From the NCBI GenBank assembly GCA_964423505.1, contig CAYREX010000010.1, forward strand, positions 40,875-104,874: a DNA stretch of 64,000 nucleotides. Reading direction: 5' to 3'. The stretch comes from CAYREX01 sp964423505 (GTDB taxonomy: Bacteria; Fermentibacterota; Fermentibacteria; Fermentibacterales; JCC-6). The notes under the pieces are model-generated. The model made no database searches. It worked only from the letters and a program-made list of their open reading frames with translations, and was not told the origin of the DNA. Of this stretch, positions 51,358-59,560 are shown in pieces (position 1 is the stretch's first letter; the number at the start of each line of letters is the position of its first letter). Both the position numbers and the translations under genes were made by a program.

Positions 51358-52167
51358 TCAGAACAGATGTTCCTCCAGGAAGCCCTGCAGGCCGCTCGAG
51401 TACTCCTCCTCGAACTCGAGGAATCCCTCGTTGTGGGAGCCGCCGATGGAGAGGAGCTCCTTCGGCTCCGGCGCGGCCTCGTAGATGGAGAGGCCGTGCC
51501 GGAAGGGTATCATCTCGTCCGCGGGGCTGTGGACTACGAGGACGGGGCAGTCCACCAGTGATACGTAGGTCTCGGTGGGATAGTCGTAGCGTGAGATCAG
51601 CCTGACCGGGAGGAAGGGATAGGCTGCGGCGCCGACGTCGGGCAGGGAGGTGAAGGTCGACTCCACTATCAGGGCGGCCGGATCGTGCCGTGTTGCGAGG
51701 TATGCGGCCACGGGGCCCCCGAGGGACCTGCCGAACAGCACTGTTCTCTCCGGCGGGATGTTCCGTTCTCCGGTAACGTAGTCCCAGGCGGCCTCTGCAT
51801 CACGGTAGGTGCCCTCCTCGGATGGTGAGCCGCCGCTCCTGCCGTAGCCTCGGTAGTCGAAGATCAGCACGCCGAGGCCCAGCCCGTTGAGGATGCGGAT
51901 GGTGTCCAGCCGGTGGGATATGTTGCCGGCGTTGCCGTGGCAGAAGAGGACCACCGGACCGTCGCCGGCGGCCGGCACGAACCAGGCATCCAGCACAACT
52001 CCGTCGGATGCGGTGAGACTTACGCGCTCGAAGTCCAGGTCGATGTCGGCCGGGGTGGCTTCCATGACGCTATCCGGGAAGTAGACCAGCCGGGACTGGA
52101 AGATGGCCGCCAGGGCGATCACAGCCGCGTAGACGACCACCACAGCCAGCAGGATCCTGACGATCAT
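51358..52167 (-). CDS. Membrane-anchored alpha/beta hydrolase
   Basis: 269 residues. An N-terminal hydrophobic helix (ILLAVVVVYAAVIALAAIFQ) anchors it, then an alpha/beta-hydrolase domain of the YfhR/BEM46 kind: PVVLFCHGNAGNISHRL (oxyanion HGN), VLIFDYRGYGRSGGSPSEEG, the nucleophile elbow TVLFGRSLGGPVAAY, the acid in VVHSPADEMIP and the catalytic His in GGSHNEGFLE. The complete triad predicts esterase, lipase or peptidase activity at the inner membrane. Driven by the promoter at 52320-52348. Confidence 0.9.
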   Translation of the reverse strand: MIVRILLAVVVVYAAVIALAAIFQSRLVYFPDSVMEATPADIDLDFERVSLTASDGVVLDAWFVPAAGDGPVVLFCHGNAGNISHRLDTIRILNGLGLGVLIFDYRGYGRSGGSPSEEGTYRDAEAAWDYVTGERNIPPERTVLFGRSLGGPVAAYLATRHDPAALIVESTFTSLPDVGAAAYPFLPVRLISRYDYPTETYVSLVDCPVLVVHSPADEMIPFRHGLSIYEAAPEPKELLSIGGSHNEGFLEFEEEYSSGLQGFLEEHLF

Positions 52168-52509
52168 CTATGCCGCCCCTCCGACGTACCCGGCCGGTGC
52201 TTGGAGCCTTCCGATAGTAGAGACGGATACCGAGATGGCCCGGATACGAACCGCTCCGCACCGACCGGACGAACACGGCTCCGCAGAGCGCTCTCTTCAC
52301 CGTTCAAGCACTGCTGCCTAGCATATCCCCCATGCCCCGGCCGGGCAAGCAACGCCCCGGGATGCGGTCTCCCGCAGGCTCCCCCGAGGGCGATGCCCGA
52401 TGCGCCCCCTCCGCCGGGGACGGCCGACATTGCCGCCGCGCCTCCCATGCCCGATGTTGCACGGGTACGCGGATGCCTGCGAACCGACGTGAACCGGGGA
52501 GGACCTCCC
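52168..52509. other. Divergent intergenic region (342 bp)
   Basis: Contains the hydrolase promoter (52320-52348, minus). A weaker plus-strand pair, TTGCCG at 52430, 17 bp, GATGTT at 52453, could drive the tandem adenylate kinase gene. No gene seen. Confidence 0.5.
52320..52348 (-). promoter_or_regulatory. Promoter for the alpha/beta hydrolase
   Basis: Minus strand TTGCCC, 17 bp, TATGCT. Leader about 145 nt. Confidence 0.6.
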
Positions 52510-53679
52510 ATGCTGAACATCGCCCTGTTCGGAGCGCCCGGTGCCGGCAAGGGCACGCAGTCCGAGCTGCTCATGAAGAAGCACGACCTGGTCTACATCT
52601 CCACCGGCGAGATGCTCCGGGAGGAGATCCGGCAGGACACCGAGCTGGGCAGGGCGGCCCGGTCCATCATCGAGGCCGGCGGCCTGGTCCCGGACGAGAT
52701 CATCGTGCAGATCATCGAGAAGAAGATAGTGGCCAACCCGGATGCCTCCGGATTCCTCTTCGACGGATTCCCGAGGACCCTGGTGCAGGCCTACATCCTC
52801 GAGGGGCTGCTACTGAAGATGCACACCTCTCTCACCTGCCTCTTCCATCTCGACGTTCCCGAGGAGGAGTCCCTGGCCAGGCTTCTGAAGCGGGCCGAGA
52901 CCTCCGGCCGCAGCGACGACACCGAGAGCGTCATCCGGAACCGCCTCAGGGAGTACCAGGAGAAGACGGCACCGGTGGCGCAGTACTACCGGGACAGGGG
53001 CCTCTTCTTCCCGGTCGGCGGGGTCGGGGAACCGGAGGAGATCCTCGCCGCTCTGGAGGAGCGGATCGAGCAGGAGCTCCGCAAGGTGCTGTTCAACGTG
53101 GTGCTCCTCGGCTATCCAGGAGCCGGCCGCGGCACCCAGGCGCGCATGCTGGCGGAGAAGTACAACCTGGTCTACCTCTCCACCGGGGAGATGCTCAAGG
53201 AGGAGATAGCGAAGGGATCGGAGGTCGGACGCTCGGTGGAGGCGCTCTGCGACCGGGGCGACCTGGTGCCCGACGAGATAGTCATCCGGCTGATTGAGAA
53301 GCACATCCGGCGCAACCCTGAGGCCAACGGGTTCATCTTCAAGGGATTTCCGCGCACTCTGGTGCAGGCCTACATCCTCGACGGCCTCCTCCGGAAGATC
53401 GGCAGCTCCGTCGCCTTCGCGCTGGACATCCAGTGCCCCACCCTCGAGCTCATCAAGAGGCTGGACGCCAGGGGCAAGACCGAGCGGAGGATGAAGTACG
53501 ACCTGGAGACCTCCACGATCGTCCACCGCCTGGAGCAGCACGAGAAGATCTGCCTGCCGGTCGTGGACTTCTACCGGAAGCAGGGCATCCTGACGGTGAT
53601 CGACGGGGAGGGGACCCCCGAGGAGGTCTGGAAGCGGATAGAGGGACCCGCCGAGAAGGCCTGGCGTCGGGCAAGATAG
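52510..53679 (+). CDS. Tandem adenylate-kinase fusion with degenerate second domain
   Basis: 389 residues, two short-type adenylate kinase domains in one chain (~1-190 and ~195-389), where normal Adk has one. The first has all key residues: P-loop GAPGAGKGT (Lys14), STGEMLREEI, DGFPRT (Asp85) and the short lid TSGRSDD. In the second, the P-loop Lys is Arg (GYPGAGRGT, 207), the Asp of DGFPRT is Lys (KGFPRT, 278), and the lid is RGKTERR. AMP-side motifs STGEML and LVPDEI are kept. So domain 1 should interconvert ATP, AMP and ADP, while domain 2 looks like a non-catalytic nucleotide-binding or dimer-mimic domain. ATG at 52510 with GGAGG upstream. Confidence 0.92.
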   Translation: MLNIALFGAPGAGKGTQSELLMKKHDLVYISTGEMLREEIRQDTELGRAARSIIEAGGLVPDEIIVQIIEKKIVANPDASGFLFDGFPRTLVQAYILEGLLLKMHTSLTCLFHLDVPEEESLARLLKRAETSGRSDDTESVIRNRLREYQEKTAPVAQYYRDRGLFFPVGGVGEPEEILAALEERIEQELRKVLFNVVLLGYPGAGRGTQARMLAEKYNLVYLSTGEMLKEEIAKGSEVGRSVEALCDRGDLVPDEIVIRLIEKHIRRNPEANGFIFKGFPRTLVQAYILDGLLRKIGSSVAFALDIQCPTLELIKRLDARGKTERRMKYDLETSTIVHRLEQHEKICLPVVDFYRKQGILTVIDGEGTPEEVWKRIEGPAEKAWRRAR

Positions 53680-53702
53680 ACGGGCCGGGAAGCGAGGCGA
53701 AC

Positions 53703-54065
53703 ATGGTCCTGTTCAACCTGATCACACTGGCCTCCTTCGGTGTGGGCATGGTGATCCTCTGGCTCTTCCTCGTGGTCTTAAGCGTGGACTTCGCCCAGGG
53801 CCTGCATGCGTTCCTGGCGGGGCTGTGGACCCTGGGGGTGGATCTCAGGATCCGGAAGAAGCATCGGATCGAGGCCGCTGTGGATGAGGTCGTACGCATG
53901 TGGAAGGCGCCCCCGGGCCGCGTTGACCAGCCGCCTATTCCGAAGCCCGGACTCGGATCGGCCGGGGGAATCGAGCCCCGGTGCTGCTCCGTTCGGGTAC
54001 CGTTCGTGCATGTCGCATTCGATGGCCTGCCTCGAGCCCTTCCACCGAACCACCTTCCCCGGTGA
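53703..54065 (+). CDS. Small single-helix membrane protein, hypothetical
   Basis: 120 residues from an ATG at 53703 with GAAGCGAGG upstream, 23 nt after the adenylate kinase stop. One strong membrane helix (ASFGVGMVILWLFLVVLSV) then an amphipathic, basic region (DLRIRKKHRIEAAVDEVVRMW). The part after about residue 80 is proline/glycine-rich and of low complexity and may not be structured. No family recognised. Plausibly cotranscribed with the kinase gene. Real-gene call rests on RBS, position and the helix. Confidence 0.5.
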   Translation: MVLFNLITLASFGVGMVILWLFLVVLSVDFAQGLHAFLAGLWTLGVDLRIRKKHRIEAAVDEVVRMWKAPPGRVDQPPIPKPGLGSAGGIEPRCCSVRVPFVHVAFDGLPRALPPNHLPR

Positions 54066-54309
54066 CCGTCGTCCTCTCCGGTTCCGGGCAGGATGACCGT
54101 TCTCCAGCATCCCGGAAGGCGGCGACCAGCCCCTGCAGGTAGAGGGTCAACCTCTCCACGCCCCCTCCCGGCGGATCCCCTCTCCCGAGTACATCGCCTC
54201 CACGGATCCCATGGTGTATACTCCGTGCGTGTTAGTCGCCGGTTCCGGGAATCTTCCGGTACCGCACCGGGGATGCCCGCCCATGCGGAGAATGGAGAGG
54301 GGGTTCAGG

Positions 54310-55131
54310 ATGACCAGTATCCCGCTTCTGATGATCGTGATTGGCCTCGGATTCCACGCGGCGGTGCCCGCGGTGGAGGAGACCGATCCCGCAATAACCG
54401 TCACGCTGGAGGCGGAGTGGGTGCTCTCCGGGGTGGATGAGCTGTACGGCCTGGACGTCTGGGAGTCCGGCAGCGAGGTCCGCGTCATCTTCATCGACGC
54501 GCCCTCCGGCATCATGGGGAGCTTCGACCCGGAAAGCGGAGTCGTGGTCGACGAGGTCCCCCTGGACCCCGCGAACACCTGCGGCTGGGGCGTGGCCTTC
54601 AACAACGACCCGGACGACGGCATCTGGCACGTCAACGACTGGTTCGATACCGAGCTCTACCGCACGGAAGACCTCAGCAGCTGGTACACGGTGTCCCATC
54701 CCGCCGGCTACCTGGGACGGGGGATGGACTTCGACGGCACGGACTACTGGGAGACCTCCGGCGACGCCGGAGTGTACCGCTTCCAGCCGGGCAGCTCCGC
54801 CGAGCTGATACCCCTGCCCGAGGTTCCCGGCACGATGAGCGGCCTGGCGGTCTTCCCCTTCGGGAGCCAGGTGGGCATCGTGGTGACCTGCTACAGCTCC
54901 ATGAAGCTGTACTTCTACGCCTGGGACGGCGCCGAGATGGAGCACCTCGGCTCCGCTGACCTCCCCGGTGGTGCGGTGAGGGGGTTCAACCACGGGCTGG
55001 CCTACTGCACCTCGGAGGATGCCCTCTACTGGAGCTACTACGCCCCGGCCCGGACCATCGCACGGCTCTCCTTCGACATCGAGAGCACCCTGGACGCCTC
55101 GACCTGGGGCGCCGTCAAGGGCGCCTTCTAG
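54310..55131 (+). CDS. Secreted beta-propeller-like protein, hypothetical
   Basis: 273 residues from the ATG at 54310 (GGAGAGG upstream); slightly earlier Met codons are possible. Signal peptide IPLLMIVIGLGFHAAVPA. The mature protein repeats a W/Y-G-L-D-x-W pattern (VDELYGLDVWESGSE, GWGVAFNNDPDDGIWHVND, GRGMDFDGTDYWETSGDAG, HGLAYCTSEDALYWSYYAP), the rhythm of a beta-propeller with 40-50-residue blades as in SMP-30/NHL-like or glutaminyl-cyclotransferase-like proteins. No catalytic set is evident. It lacks the T9SS domain seen in the GH18 and FG-GAP proteins, so is probably periplasmic. A -10-like TATACT lies at 54217. Confidence 0.65.
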   Translation: MTSIPLLMIVIGLGFHAAVPAVEETDPAITVTLEAEWVLSGVDELYGLDVWESGSEVRVIFIDAPSGIMGSFDPESGVVVDEVPLDPANTCGWGVAFNNDPDDGIWHVNDWFDTELYRTEDLSSWYTVSHPAGYLGRGMDFDGTDYWETSGDAGVYRFQPGSSAELIPLPEVPGTMSGLAVFPFGSQVGIVVTCYSSMKLYFYAWDGAEMEHLGSADLPGGAVRGFNHGLAYCTSEDALYWSYYAPARTIARLSFDIESTLDASTWGAVKGAF

Positions 55132-55163
55132 GCCGCACGGCGGGAGCCGCGGCCCGCCCCGGG

Positions 55164-55547
55164 TCAGCCGGCGGGGGAGGTTATCATCATCGTGGCGATG
55201 CCGCGGGCGAGCAGCCGGCCGTCTTCGTCCTCGACGCGCCCCTCGACCAGGACGGTGCGCCGGGTCTTCGCTACAACCTTTCCCAGGGCTCTGAGGGTTC
55301 CGCCCCGGGCAGCACCGAGGAAGTTCACCTTCATCTCGAGCGTGACGGCGGGGAGACCCTCGTCGGAGACCGACTTGATGAACGACCGGGCCATGGCGGT
55401 ATCCAGCAGGCTGCAGTAGATGCCGCCGTGGGCGATGCCCCCGATGTTCAGGTGGCGCTCCTCGAGGTCGAGCTCCACGACGTACTCGCCGTCCACGAAG
55501 CCCACCGGGGCCATGCCCAGGTCGGTGACGTGGTCCGTGCCGCTCAC
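55164..55547 (-). CDS. PaaI-type hotdog thioesterase
   Basis: 127 residues, one hotdog domain. The family signature is RHLNIGGIAHGGIYCSLLDT (H-G-G-x-x-x-x-x-x-D/E), where the Asp after the central helix start is the general base region. PaaI-type enzymes hydrolyse acyl-CoAs, often as a safety valve in CoA-ester catabolism. Its ATG overlaps the thiolase stop by 4 bp, making it the last gene of the aminomutase/CoA-transferase operon. It may release CoA from stalled intermediates of that route. Confidence 0.9.
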   Translation of the reverse strand: MSGTDHVTDLGMAPVGFVDGEYVVELDLEERHLNIGGIAHGGIYCSLLDTAMARSFIKSVSDEGLPAVTLEMKVNFLGAARGGTLRALGKVVAKTRRTVLVEGRVEDEDGRLLARGIATMMITSPAG

Positions 55548-56752
55548 CTCTCAACCCTCTCCAGCGCCATGGCCACTCCCTGCCCGACGCCGACGCAGAG
55601 GGTGCAGAGCGCGTAGCGCCCTCCGGTACGCAGCAGCTGGTGGAACGCCGAGGTGACTATCCGGGCGCCGCTCATCCCCAGAGGGTGGCCCAGGGCGATG
55701 GCTCCGCCCAGGGGGTTTACGCGCGGGTCGTCGTCGTCGAGGCCCAGCTCCCGCATGCAGGCCAGCGCCTGGGCGGCGAACGCCTCGTTCAGCTCGATCA
55801 CGTCCATGTCGTCCAGGGTCAGGCCGATGCGGCCGAGCAGCTTCCGGGTGGCGGGCACCGGGCCGAGGCCCATGACCCTCGGCGGCACGCCGGCCGACGC
55901 CGTGCCGAGGACGCGAACGAGCGGCTGCAGCCCCTGCTCCTCCGCGGCCTCCTTCGATGCCACCAGCAGGGCTGCGGCGCCGTCGTTGACGCCGGAGGCG
56001 TTCCCCGCCGTCACCGTGCCCGGGTCGGCGAAGAGCGGCCGAAGGGCGGCGAGCTTCTCCGGGGAGGTGTCCCGCGGGTGCTCGTCCCGACCGACCACCA
56101 CCGGGTCCCCCTTCCGCCGGGGGACGGTCACCGGCGTTATCTCCTCCGCCAGCCTCCCGTCGGCCATGGCCGCGGCGGCCTTCGTCTGGCTCCAGTAGGC
56201 GAACCTGTCCTGGTCCTCACGGCTTATTCCGAACTGCCGCACGAGGTTCTCCGCCGTAATCGGCATGGAGTCGGTGCCGCATCGCTCGTGGAGCTTCCTG
56301 TTGACGAAGCGCCACCCGATGCTGGTGTCGTAGGCCTCCACCTTCCGGTCGAACGCCTTTGTGGCCTTCGCCATGACGATGGGGGCGCGGGACATGCTCT
56401 CCACTCCGCCGGCTATCATCAGGTTTCCCTCGCCGACGTGTATGGAGTTGGCGGCGATGCCCACGGAGGACATGCCGGAGGCGCAGAGCCGGTTGACCGT
56501 GATCCCCGGGACCGACTCGGGGAGGCCGGCGAGCAGTAGGGCCATGCGCGCAACGTTGCGGTTGTCCTCGCCCGCCTGGTTCGCGCAGCCCATGACCACG
56601 TCGTCGACGGCGGCCCCGTCCAGCCCCGGATTGCGCCGGAAGAGCGCCTCGATGGGGATGGTGGCCAGGTCGTCGGCGCGGACGGAGGAGAGGGCTCCCC
56701 CGTACCTGCCCACCGGAGTCCGGACAGCGTCACAGATGAATGCGTCGCGCAC
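55544..56752 (-). CDS. Acetyl-CoA acyltransferase (thiolase), PcaF/PaaJ-like
   Basis: 402 residues from a GTG with GGAAGGCGG upstream. All thiolase residues are present: nucleophile Cys90 in VNRLCASGMSSV, NEAFAAQALA, the GGAIALGHPLGMSGAR histidine and the second Cys in CVGVGQGVAMALE. The start RDAFICDAVRTPVGRYGGALS and the GESMSRAP-type block (GGVESMSRAPIVMAKA) are closest, from memory, to 3-oxoadipyl-CoA thiolases. It cleaves a 3-oxoacyl-CoA to acetyl-CoA and a shorter acyl-CoA. In this operon it would act on the CoA ester made by the CoA-transferase. The thioesterase gene overlaps its end by 4 bp. Confidence 0.92.
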   Translation of the reverse strand: MRDAFICDAVRTPVGRYGGALSSVRADDLATIPIEALFRRNPGLDGAAVDDVVMGCANQAGEDNRNVARMALLLAGLPESVPGITVNRLCASGMSSVGIAANSIHVGEGNLMIAGGVESMSRAPIVMAKATKAFDRKVEAYDTSIGWRFVNRKLHERCGTDSMPITAENLVRQFGISREDQDRFAYWSQTKAAAAMADGRLAEEITPVTVPRRKGDPVVVGRDEHPRDTSPEKLAALRPLFADPGTVTAGNASGVNDGAAALLVASKEAAEEQGLQPLVRVLGTASAGVPPRVMGLGPVPATRKLLGRIGLTLDDMDVIELNEAFAAQALACMRELGLDDDDPRVNPLGGAIALGHPLGMSGARIVTSAFHQLLRTGGRYALCTLCVGVGQGVAMALERVER

Positions 56753-56791
56753 GTTTCCGCCTTCCCGTCATGGAGTACGTCCGGGGCAGGG

Positions 56792-58111
56792 TCAGGAGGA
56801 GAGCTCCCCGACCTTCCGGAAGCCGCCCAGCATGGCTTCGCTCAGGGCGTCTATGTCGCCCCCGGTCATAACCGTGGAGAGCATCGCCGTACCGGTGTTT
56901 ATCATGATGATGCCGTTGTCGAACAGGTGGTCGAGGAACACCTTCATGAGCCGGGCCTCACCCTCTGCGAGGTAGGAGGAGCGGTACTCCCTGGGCGGCT
57001 CCGGTTTGAAGTGAACACGGAGCATAGACCCGGCGCCGGTCAGGCATGCGGTTACGCCGGAGACCCGGATGGCGTTCTCTATCTGCCTCCTGGCGCGGTC
57101 GGCCAGCGCGTTTATCCGCTCGACCGCATCGCGGTCGTAGAGCCGCATGGCCGTGAGGCCTGCCGTCATCGTTATCGGGTTGGCCGAGAAGGTGCCCGAG
57201 TGTGGGAAGAGAACCCTCTCGGCAAGCGGGTCCATGACCTGCATGACCTCCCGGCGCCCCGCGATGGCGCCGACCGGGAAGCCCCCGCCTATCATCTTCC
57301 CGAGGGCGGTGAGGTCCGGACTTAACCCGTGTGCTTCCTGCGCGCCGCCGTATGCGACTCGGAAGGTGATGACCTCGTCGTAGACCAGGAGCGCTCCGTT
57401 CCGCTCCGTCCAGTCGCGGAGCGTCCTCACGAACTCCGGTTCCACCGGGATGAGGCCGACGCGGTGCGGCACCGGGTCGACCAGCACGCAGGCTATCTCG
57501 TCCGCGTGCTCGTCCAGTATCGAAACGGCGCGGTCCGGATCGTTGTAGGGGATGATCACCACGTCGTCCAGCACTCCCCTGGGGGTGCCGTGGGCCACCG
57601 GAACGCTGACGGGGCGGCGCAGGTCGCCCCAGGTGTCGGGCCTCGCGGTCTGGCTTACCTCGGCGAAGTCGTAGAGGCCGTGATAGGCCCCCTCGACCTT
57701 GGCTGTCTTCGGGCGCCCGGTGAAGGCGCGCGAGGCCTTGAGACAGGCCATGACCGCCTCGGTGCCGGAGTTGACGAACCGTATCATGTCGAAGGAGCCC
57801 GCCCGGCCGACCATGTGCTCCGCGTACTCTATCTCCCGCTCGGTCCCCAGCGTGAAGGCGGTGCCCCGGGCGAGCTGCTCCGCCACCGCGTCCACGATGG
57901 CCGGATGCGCGTGGCCGTGGATGAGGGAGGCCATGTTGTTGGCGAAGTCGATGCGCTCGACCCCCTCGACGTCGTAGACGCGGGAGCCCTCGCCCCGCTC
58001 CACGTAGAGCGGGTGCGGCCTCCTGAGGATGGTGTTCCGGCTGGCGCCGCCGGGCATGACCCTGAGGGCCCGGTCGTACAGCTCCCGGCTCCTTGTGCTC
58101 CCGGGGGTCAT
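56792..58111 (-). CDS. Class III aminotransferase, beta-amino-acid transaminase type
   Basis: 439 residues, PLP fold type I. It begins PGGASRNTILRRPHPLYVERG and has the PLP lysine (Lys272) in LGKMIGGGFPVGAIAG and the Asp in LVYDEVITFRVAYGGAQ. It is homologous to glutamate-1-semialdehyde aminomutase (HemL), but the DEVITFR-x4-GGAQ stretch is one residue shorter than HemL's DEVMTGFR and resembles beta-phenylalanine-type transaminases. Fits a transaminase that converts a beta-amino acid into a beta-keto acid. The ATG overlaps the CoA-transferase beta gene stop by 4 bp, so they are translated together. HemL function is the alternative; no other heme gene is near. Confidence 0.88.
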   Translation of the reverse strand: MTPGSTRSRELYDRALRVMPGGASRNTILRRPHPLYVERGEGSRVYDVEGVERIDFANNMASLIHGHAHPAIVDAVAEQLARGTAFTLGTEREIEYAEHMVGRAGSFDMIRFVNSGTEAVMACLKASRAFTGRPKTAKVEGAYHGLYDFAEVSQTARPDTWGDLRRPVSVPVAHGTPRGVLDDVVIIPYNDPDRAVSILDEHADEIACVLVDPVPHRVGLIPVEPEFVRTLRDWTERNGALLVYDEVITFRVAYGGAQEAHGLSPDLTALGKMIGGGFPVGAIAGRREVMQVMDPLAERVLFPHSGTFSANPITMTAGLTAMRLYDRDAVERINALADRARRQIENAIRVSGVTACLTGAGSMLRVHFKPEPPREYRSSYLAEGEARLMKVFLDHLFDNGIIMINTGTAMLSTVMTGGDIDALSEAMLGGFRKVGELSS

Positions 58112-58812
58112 TCGCCGCCGCCCGGGGAGGCGCCGGGGCTCCGGAGCCCCTCTTCGGCGGCAACTTCCGCATCCGTGGCCTCCCGCACCTGCTCGAAGGT
58201 GACGCCGGGGGCCAGCTCCGTGACGACCAGCCGCTCCGGCCGGACGTCCATGACCGCGAGGTCGGTGTAGATACGGTCCACGCATGCCCTGCCGGTGAGC
58301 GGATAGGTGCAGGAGGAGACTATCTTCGGGTCTCCGCCCTTCGTGGTGTGCCGGGTGATGACGAAGATGGTCCGGACTCCCTGTACCAGGTCCATGGCGC
58401 CGCCGACAGCCGGGATGGCATCCGGTGCGCCGGTGGACCAGTTCGCCAGGTCGCCGCCTGCGGAGACCTGCATCGCGCCGAGCACGCAGAGGTCGATGTG
58501 ACCGCCGCGTATCATGGTGAAGCTGTCGGCATGGTGGAAGAAGGCGGCGCCGGGAACCGCGGTCACCGGTCTCTTGCCCGCGTTGATGAGCTCCGGGTCC
58601 TCGTCTCCCGGCTCGGGAGGAGGCCCCATCCCGAGAAGGCCGTTCTCCGTGTGGTAGAGGACCTCCCTCTCCGCCGGCAGGAACCGGGCGACCAGCTCCG
58701 GCATACCTATTCCCAGGTTGACGCATGAGCCGTCCGGAACGTCCAGGGCGAGGCGCCTGGCCATGTCCTCCCGGCTCCAGCCTCTCGCTCCGCCGTCTCC
58801 TCCGCCTGTCAT
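58108..58812 (-). CDS. 3-oxoacid CoA-transferase subunit B (PcaJ/AtoA-like)
   Basis: 234 residues. The catalytic glutamate is Glu56 in YHTENGLLGMGP, which forms the glutamyl-CoA thioester. Other hallmarks are SCVNLGIGMPELVARFL at the N terminus, FHHADSFTMIRGGHIDLCVL and GDLANWSTG, which resemble PcaJ-type proteins. With the alpha subunit it transfers CoA from a donor such as succinyl-CoA or acetyl-CoA to a 3-oxoacid. It overlaps genes on both sides by 4 bp (alpha subunit upstream, aminotransferase downstream), strong evidence for a single pathway. Donor and acceptor cannot be read. Confidence 0.93.
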   Translation of the reverse strand: MTGGGDGGARGWSREDMARRLALDVPDGSCVNLGIGMPELVARFLPAEREVLYHTENGLLGMGPPPEPGDEDPELINAGKRPVTAVPGAAFFHHADSFTMIRGGHIDLCVLGAMQVSAGGDLANWSTGAPDAIPAVGGAMDLVQGVRTIFVITRHTTKGGDPKIVSSCTYPLTGRACVDRIYTDLAVMDVRPERLVVTELAPGVTFEQVREATDAEVAAEEGLRSPGASPGGGE

Positions 58813-59519
58813 GGGTAGACCCTTCCCTCCCGCACCAGCACCGATTCCTGGGCCGGCTCCGGCACCACCACCACACGCTCGACGAAGATGCCCGGTGTCA
58901 CCACGCACTCCGGGTCTATCCCGCCCGCCGGCACCATCTCCTCCACCTGCACGATGGCGGTCTCGGCCGCGGTGCACATGATGGGGCCGAAGTTCCGCGC
59001 GGTCTTGTTGTATACGAGGTTGCCGTAGCGGTCGGCCCTCTTCGCCTTGACCAGGGCGAAGTCCGCCCGGAGGCCGTACTCCATCACGTAGTCCTCGCCG
59101 TCGAAGCTGCGGACCTCCTTGCCCTCCTGCAGGACCGTCCCGACGGACGAGGGGGTGTAGAAGGCCGGGATGCCGGCGCCGCCGGCGCGGATCCTCTCGG
59201 CCAGCGTCCCCTGGGGGACCAGCTCGAGCTCTATCTTCCCCGCGCGGTAGAGCTCCGGGAAGACGGTGGAGTTCGCCGTGCGGGGAAAGGAGCATATCAT
59301 CCTGCCTACCTGCCCGTTGCGGATGAGCGCCGCCAGCCCGACCTGGCCGCTGCCGGTGTTGTTGCTCCCTACGGTCAGGTCCCGCACGCCCAGGTCGACC
59401 AGGGCGTGTATCAGCTCTATCGGGCTGCCGGCGGCGCCGAAGCCCCCGATCAGGACCGTCGCTCCGTCGTGTATGTCGCGGACGGCCTCGGCCGCCGACG
59501 CAACCTGCTTGTCTATCAT
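58809..59519 (-). CDS. 3-oxoacid CoA-transferase subunit A (PcaI/AtoD-like)
   Basis: 236 residues. GATVLIGGFGAAGSPIELI (glycine-rich CoA loop), TVGSNNTGSGQVGLAALI, YGLRADFALVKAKRADRYGN and YNKTARNFGPIMCTAA are the standard blocks of the alpha subunit; the last is typical of PcaI. It pairs with the subunit encoded immediately downstream (4-bp overlap), and follows the aminomutase gene by 41 nt. The heterotetramer activates a 3-oxoacid as CoA ester for thiolysis. Confidence 0.93.
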   Translation of the reverse strand: MIDKQVASAAEAVRDIHDGATVLIGGFGAAGSPIELIHALVDLGVRDLTVGSNNTGSGQVGLAALIRNGQVGRMICSFPRTANSTVFPELYRAGKIELELVPQGTLAERIRAGGAGIPAFYTPSSVGTVLQEGKEVRSFDGEDYVMEYGLRADFALVKAKRADRYGNLVYNKTARNFGPIMCTAAETAIVQVEEMVPAGGIDPECVVTPGIFVERVVVVPEPAQESVLVREGRVYP

Positions 59520-59560
59520 CCTGCCCCCTGCGATCCCGTCACGGGGCGATGGCCGCCCTG

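Noticed and set aside
56792..58876. Aminotransferase read as 694 residues with a long N-terminal extension
   Set aside because: The extension overlaps both CoA-transferase genes in another frame; the ATG at 58111 gives the normal family length and a 4-bp coupled overlap.
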